Shown here: piece by piece, positions 6,480 through 9,075 of the stretch | Position numbering within the stretch: the first letter of the stretch is position 1 | How the letters are laid out: the number at the start of each line of letters is the position of its first letter | DNA from: Symbiobacterium sp040797425 | Lineage (GTDB): Bacteria > Bacillota > Sulfobacillia > Symbiobacteriales > Symbiobacteriaceae | Length of the DNA stretch: 9,075 nt | NCBI RefSeq assembly: GCF_040797425.1 | Contig: NZ_JBFNEH010000082.1 | Span: forward strand, 1-9,075 | Direction of reading: 5' to 3' | Translations under genes and position numbers: made by a program | The notes under the pieces: generated by a model | What the model was told of the DNA's origin: nothing | The model's input: only the letters and a program-made list of their open reading frames with translations | The model's database searches: none

Positions 6480-7574
6480 GTGATTCAGAACTATGCCCTC
6501 TCCAACCTGAACCGGGATGATACCGGGGCTCCCAAGACCTGCGAGTTCGGCGGCGTGAGGCGCGCACGCATCTCCAGCCAGTGCCTCAAGCGGGCGGTCC
6601 GGACGTACTTCCGCGAGGAGGCTGTTGTTCCCTCGAACCAACTGAGCCGCCGGACCCGGCTGCTCAGGGAGGCGCTGATCGCCCGGCTCACCGCTCGGAA
6701 CGTGCCGGCCGAGGAAGCGGCGAATCTGGCCACGGCTGCGATCGAACAGCTCGGCCTCAGACTCGATAAGGACAAGACCCAGTACCTGCTGTTCCTCGGC
6801 GAGCAGGAGATGGACCACCTGGCGGCCCTGGCCCTGGAGCACCGGGAGGCGCTGCTGGGTGGGAAGAAGGGCGACAAGGCCCTGCAGGCGCAGTTCCTCG
6901 CAGCCCTGGACGGAGGGGATGCGGTGGATCTCGCCCTCTTCGGCCGCATGATCGCGGACAAGCCCGAGAAGAACGTGGACGCGGCCGTCCAGATGGCGCA
7001 CGCCTTCTCCACCCACGCCGTGTCGACCGAGTTCGACTTCTACAGTGCGGTGGACGACCTGCAGCGTCAGGAGTCAGACGAAGGCGCTGGCGCCGGTATG
7101 CTGGGCACCACGCTCTACAACAGCGCCTGCTACTATCGGTACGCCAACGTGGACTTCAACCAGCTGTGCACTAACCTGGGCGACAACGAGGCGCACGCCG
7201 CAGACGCCGTCCGGGCCTTCCTCCAGGGCATGATTCATGCCGTTCCCACCGGCAAGCAGACGGGCAGCGCCGCACAGAATCCGCCGGCCCTCATCATGGT
7301 TACCGTTCGCAAGAAGGGTCTCTGGTCGCTGGCCAACGCCTTTGTGAAGCCCGTGAGGGCCACGGCGAACGAGGACGTGATCCTCCTGTCGGCCGAGGCG
7401 ATGGTCCGGCACTTTGGCGATCTGGCCCGGTTGTACGGCACCGACCCGTTCCTGTATGCGGGTGTAGCGACCTACCTTCCCCTGGAGAACCTGCCTGAGC
7501 CGGTGGTGGCCGAGGGTTCGGTGGGAGCGCTGATTGAATCCGCCATGGGGGCGCTGGCGTCGGAGCGCCGGTAG
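6480..7574 (+). CDS. casC: Cascade backbone subunit Cas7e (Cse4/CasC)
   Basis: Cas7e is the RAMP-fold backbone protein. About six copies coat the crRNA spacer and flip out every sixth base. From the GTG at 6480 the product has 364 residues. Signatures are SNLNRDDTGAPKTCEFGGVRRARISSQCLKRA in the first 40 residues (shown here by SNLNRDDTG, FGGVRRARISSQ and LKRA), ALFGRM (152-157), AVQMAHAFSTHAVSTEFDFY (169-188) followed by AVDDL, and YYRYANVDF (218-226). The region of about 50-150, with Ala- and Glu-rich helices, matches the variable insertion of the family. The family's opening beta-strand is encoded just upstream (FVEVH, 6465-6479), so the true start is probably CTG 6462, giving 370 residues. 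The gap to cse2 is 30 bases, or 12 with the CTG start. The gene ends 11 bases before the preferred cas5e start. Confidence 0.96.
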   Translation: MIQNYALSNLNRDDTGAPKTCEFGGVRRARISSQCLKRAVRTYFREEAVVPSNQLSRRTRLLREALIARLTARNVPAEEAANLATAAIEQLGLRLDKDKTQYLLFLGEQEMDHLAALALEHREALLGGKKGDKALQAQFLAALDGGDAVDLALFGRMIADKPEKNVDAAVQMAHAFSTHAVSTEFDFYSAVDDLQRQESDEGAGAGMLGTTLYNSACYYRYANVDFNQLCTNLGDNEAHAADAVRAFLQGMIHAVPTGKQTGSAAQNPPALIMVTVRKKGLWSLANAFVKPVRATANEDVILLSAEAMVRHFGDLARLYGTDPFLYAGVATYLPLENLPEPVVAEGSVGALIESAMGALASERR

Positions 7575-7585
7575 GGGGGATGCTG

Positions 7586-8281
7586 ATGCATACCTTGCTG
7601 TTGCGCCTGGAGGGTCCGATGCAGTCGTGGGGAACGTCCAGCCGTTTTACCCAGCGGGATACGGGTATGGAGCCCTCCAAGTCGGGCGTGATCGGCCTGG
7701 TGTGCGCCGCGCTCGGCAAGCCGCGGGACGAGGCGCGGACGGCCGAGGGTCCGTGGCCGCCCCTGGCGGTGCTGGCCGGTCTGCAGATGGGCGTGCGCAC
7801 CGACCGGGCCGGGACGGTGGGGGTTGACTTCCAGACGGCCGGTGGCGGGAAGTTCGCTGGTGAGAAGTACGGCGTTGCGCACGTCCACGGCGGCCTGTTC
7901 GGATCGGTGATGAGCCACCGGTTTTTCCTCCAGGATGCTTCGTTCCTGGTGGGGCTCTCCAGTCCTGACCGGGCGCTGCTGGAACGGCTGCACGACGCAC
8001 TGGCACACCCCGTCTGGCAGCTTTACCTCGGGCGGAAGGGTTACGTTCCCAGTGTGCCGCCGTACCTCCCGGACGGGCTCGTGGACCAGGATCTGCGCAG
8101 TGCGCTGCTCAGCTACCCGCTGGCCGAACGGGCGGCTTCGGATATCCGCCTGATCCTGGAGACCAGGGACCCGGTAGGCGCAGAGCCCCGGATGGACCAG
8201 CCGCTGGACTTCTCCCGGCGTCTCTTCGGCAGGCGGTACGTGCGTGTGGAGCCGTACGCAGCAGTTGCGGCAGGACGATAG
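7586..8281 (+). CDS. casD: Cascade subunit Cas5e (CasD)
   Basis: Cas5e is the RAMP-family protein that caps the 5' end of the crRNA, binds the 8-nt handle and contacts Cas8e. The N-terminus MHTLLLRLEGPMQSWG followed by SRFTQRDTGMEPSKSGVIGL (19-38) is the classic Cas5e signature. The inner motifs GEKYGVAHVHG (92-102) and SHRFFLQDASFLVGL (110-124), then LYLGRKGYVPS (146-156) and PLDFSRRLFGRRYV (206-219), also match the family. The 231 residues are a usual length. The ATG at 7586 is preferred because the G-run (7574-7579) lies 6 bases before it. The ATG at 7580 (adding two residues) directly abuts that run and is the alternative. The gene sits between cas7e (11-base gap) and cas6e (12-base gap). 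Confidence 0.95.
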   Translation: MHTLLLRLEGPMQSWGTSSRFTQRDTGMEPSKSGVIGLVCAALGKPRDEARTAEGPWPPLAVLAGLQMGVRTDRAGTVGVDFQTAGGGKFAGEKYGVAHVHGGLFGSVMSHRFFLQDASFLVGLSSPDRALLERLHDALAHPVWQLYLGRKGYVPSVPPYLPDGLVDQDLRSALLSYPLAERAASDIRLILETRDPVGAEPRMDQPLDFSRRLFGRRYVRVEPYAAVAAGR

Positions 8282-8285
8282 GAGG
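8281..8285 (+). promoter_or_regulatory. Ribosome binding site fixing the cas6e start at 8294
   Basis: GGAGG begins at the last base of the cas5e stop codon and lies 8 bases before GTG 8294. It overlaps the other in-frame GTG (8285), which therefore cannot easily be the start. The protein from 8294 begins MFLSLLRLNP, as Cas6e proteins do. Confidence 0.75.
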
Positions 8286-8293
8286 TGGCGCGC

Positions 8294-8965
8294 GTGTTCC
8301 TCTCGTTGTTGCGGCTGAACCCGGCGTCGGCTGATGTGCAGCGGGACTTGCGTGATCCGCACGCACTGCACCGCACCATCATGCGGGCGTTCCCTCCGGT
8401 CATCGACCCTGAGCAGGAGGCCCGGGCGTACTGGGGCGTGCTGCATCGCCTGGAGTTTGAGCGGCGCACGGGACGGATCTTGCTCTATGTGCAGAGCCGC
8501 GTCGCCCCCGACTGGAGCTTCCTGCCCGCCGGCTACCTGGCCGACGACGGCTGGGCGAACCCGGCCGTGAAGTCGGTGGACCGCGCCTATAACAGCATTT
8601 CGACCGGACGGGTGTTGCGCTTCCGGCTGCGGGCGAACCCGACCCGCAAGATCGACACGAAGTCGGGGCCGAACGGGGAGAAGCGCAACGGTCGGCGCGT
8701 GCCGCTGTCGGGGCCGGAAGCGCAACTGGCGTGGCTGGCGAGGAAGGCCACAGAGCACGGGTTCGAGCTGCTGCAGGCTACGGTAGCAGCGTCGGGAGCC
8801 AGCGAACTCGTCCGCAGCTACAGCACCGGGCGGACCTTCCAGGGGGTGCTTTTCGAAGGGCGCCTGGTGGTGCGGGACCCGGACCGGTTCCGGGAGGCGT
8901 TGGAACGCGGGATCGGGCCGGGGAAGGCGTATGGATACGGGCTGCTTTCGGTGGGGCCGGATTAG
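8294..8965 (+). CDS. casE: pre-crRNA endoribonuclease Cas6e (Cse3/CasE)
   Basis: Cas6e binds the repeat hairpin, cuts at its 3' base to leave the 8-nt handle, and stays in Cascade at the crRNA 3' end. The 223-residue protein has the double ferredoxin-like RAMP pattern: strand FLSLLRLNP (2-10), DPHALHRTIMRAFP (21-34), VLRFRLRANPTRK (107-119), RRVPLSG (134-140), FQGVLFEGRLVV (182-193) and the Gly-rich loop GIGPGKAYGYGLLSV (206-220). H26 aligns with the catalytic His26 of Thermus thermophilus Cse3. The residue matching that enzyme's Tyr23 is His (H23). The GTG at 8294 is chosen because GGAGG at 8281-8285 is 8 bases upstream and the protein then begins like homologues. GTG 8285 would add three residues. 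It is the last gene of the operon, 70 bases from the first array repeat, which is its expected substrate. Confidence 0.95.
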   Translation: MFLSLLRLNPASADVQRDLRDPHALHRTIMRAFPPVIDPEQEARAYWGVLHRLEFERRTGRILLYVQSRVAPDWSFLPAGYLADDGWANPAVKSVDRAYNSISTGRVLRFRLRANPTRKIDTKSGPNGEKRNGRRVPLSGPEAQLAWLARKATEHGFELLQATVAASGASELVRSYSTGRTFQGVLFEGRLVVRDPDRFREALERGIGPGKAYGYGLLSVGPD

Positions 8966-9035
8966 TGGTTGCTGAAGTGATACTAAAACCCCTCTGCGCC
9001 TGGGGCGACCCAGGCGCAGTGCGGGTTTCGTTAGT
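8966..9035 (+). promoter_or_regulatory. CRISPR leader between cas6e and the array
   Basis: This 70-base stretch separates the cas6e stop from the first repeat. It is more A/T-rich at its start (TGATACTAAAAC, 8978-8989), holds a strong hairpin (8994-9019), and ends GGGTTTCGTTAGT just before the repeat. GATACT (8979-8984) matches the -10 consensus at 4 of 6 positions, but no good -35 lies upstream in cas6e, so the array may be transcribed partly from the cas operon. Type I-E leaders lie directly upstream of the first repeat and guide spacer integration. This leader is short and I cannot identify an IHF site. Confidence 0.55.
8994..9019 (+). repeat. Perfect 11-bp hairpin with GNRA tetraloop in the leader
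   Basis: The arms CTGCGCCTGGG (8994-9004) and CCCAGGCGCAG (9009-9019) are exact reverse complements around the tetraloop GCGA, which fits the GNRA class. The following bases (TGCGGGTTTCGTTAG) contain only a TTT, so a standard intrinsic terminator is doubtful. It could attenuate cas transcription before the array, stabilise the cas mRNA 3' end, or be a structural element at the 5' end of the pre-crRNA. Confidence 0.7.
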
Positions 9036-9075
9036 GTCGTGCCCACGCGCGTGGGGGTGAACCGATGTACGAGAC
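9036..9075 (+). CRISPR. Start of a type I-E CRISPR array (first repeat and truncated first spacer)
   Basis: The 29-base repeat occupies 9036-9064. It opens GTCGTG, contains the 14-base palindrome CCCACGCGCGTGGG (a 5-bp stem CCCAC/GTGGG with a GCGC loop) and ends GTGAACCG, the 8-nt handle left after Cas6e cleavage. Length, central hairpin and the terminal GAACCG are typical of type I-E repeats. The window ends 11 bases into the spacer (9065-9075, ATGTACGAGAC), so array size and repeat consensus cannot be seen. The array is transcribed on the + strand, away from the cas genes. Confidence 0.85.

Noticed and set aside
8994..9035. Rho-independent terminator at the end of the cas operon
   Set aside because: The stem is strong but is followed by TGCGGGTTTCG with no U-tract, so termination is not supported.
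7472..9046. Long minus-strand open frame opposite cas5e and cas6e, and similar long antisense frames opposite the other cas genes
   Set aside because: These are antisense shadows of clear + strand genes in GC-rich DNA, with no family similarity, plausible start signals or domain pattern.

Overview
This window holds an almost complete type I-E (Cascade) CRISPR-Cas locus from a high-GC bacterium. All genes lie on the + strand. The high GC content, frequent GTG/TTG starts and strong GGAGG-like ribosome binding sites fit a high-GC Firmicute (Symbiobacterium-like) or an actinobacterium. The sequence alone does not settle which, and no taxonomic marker is present.

Layout. Positions 1-308 are non-coding. 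They carry a stand-alone copy of the CRISPR repeat (88-117) just downstream of a perfect TATAAT box, and a further ~190 bases of leader before cas1. The operon follows as cas1 (309-1235), a single gene fusing cas2 to cas3 (1242-4310), cas8e/cse1 (4307-5923), cas11/cse2 (5901-6449), cas7e (6480-7574, probably really starting at a CTG at 6462), cas5e (7586-8281) and cas6e (8294-8965). Gaps are at most about 30 bases and two junctions overlap, so one polycistronic transcript is likely. After cas6e comes a ~70-base leader with a perfect 11-bp hairpin capped by a GNRA tetraloop. The first repeat of a CRISPR array follows (9036-9064), and the window ends 11 bases into the first spacer.

How the parts work together. 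Cas1 and the Cas2 domain would acquire spacers at the leader end of the array. Cas6e would cut the pre-crRNA at the repeat hairpin and leave an 8-nt GTGAACCG handle. Cas8e, Cas11, Cas7e, Cas5e and Cas6e would form Cascade. The Cas3 domain (HD nuclease plus helicase) would degrade targets marked by Cascade. The Cas2-Cas3 fusion physically joins adaptation and interference. That is the hallmark of type I-F, but here it sits in a clearly type I-E locus with adaptation genes at the front instead of the back.

Most unusual signal. The solitary repeat upstream of cas1 is followed by a would-be spacer (118-149). Bases 2-9 of that spacer are repeated exactly at 239-246, overlapping a TTGACA box just upstream of cas1. 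This suggests a crRNA-like RNA that could guide Cascade to its own promoter region (autorepression, as described for creR-type mini-CRISPRs), or a Cas6e cleavage site in the cas mRNA leader. Both are hypotheses.
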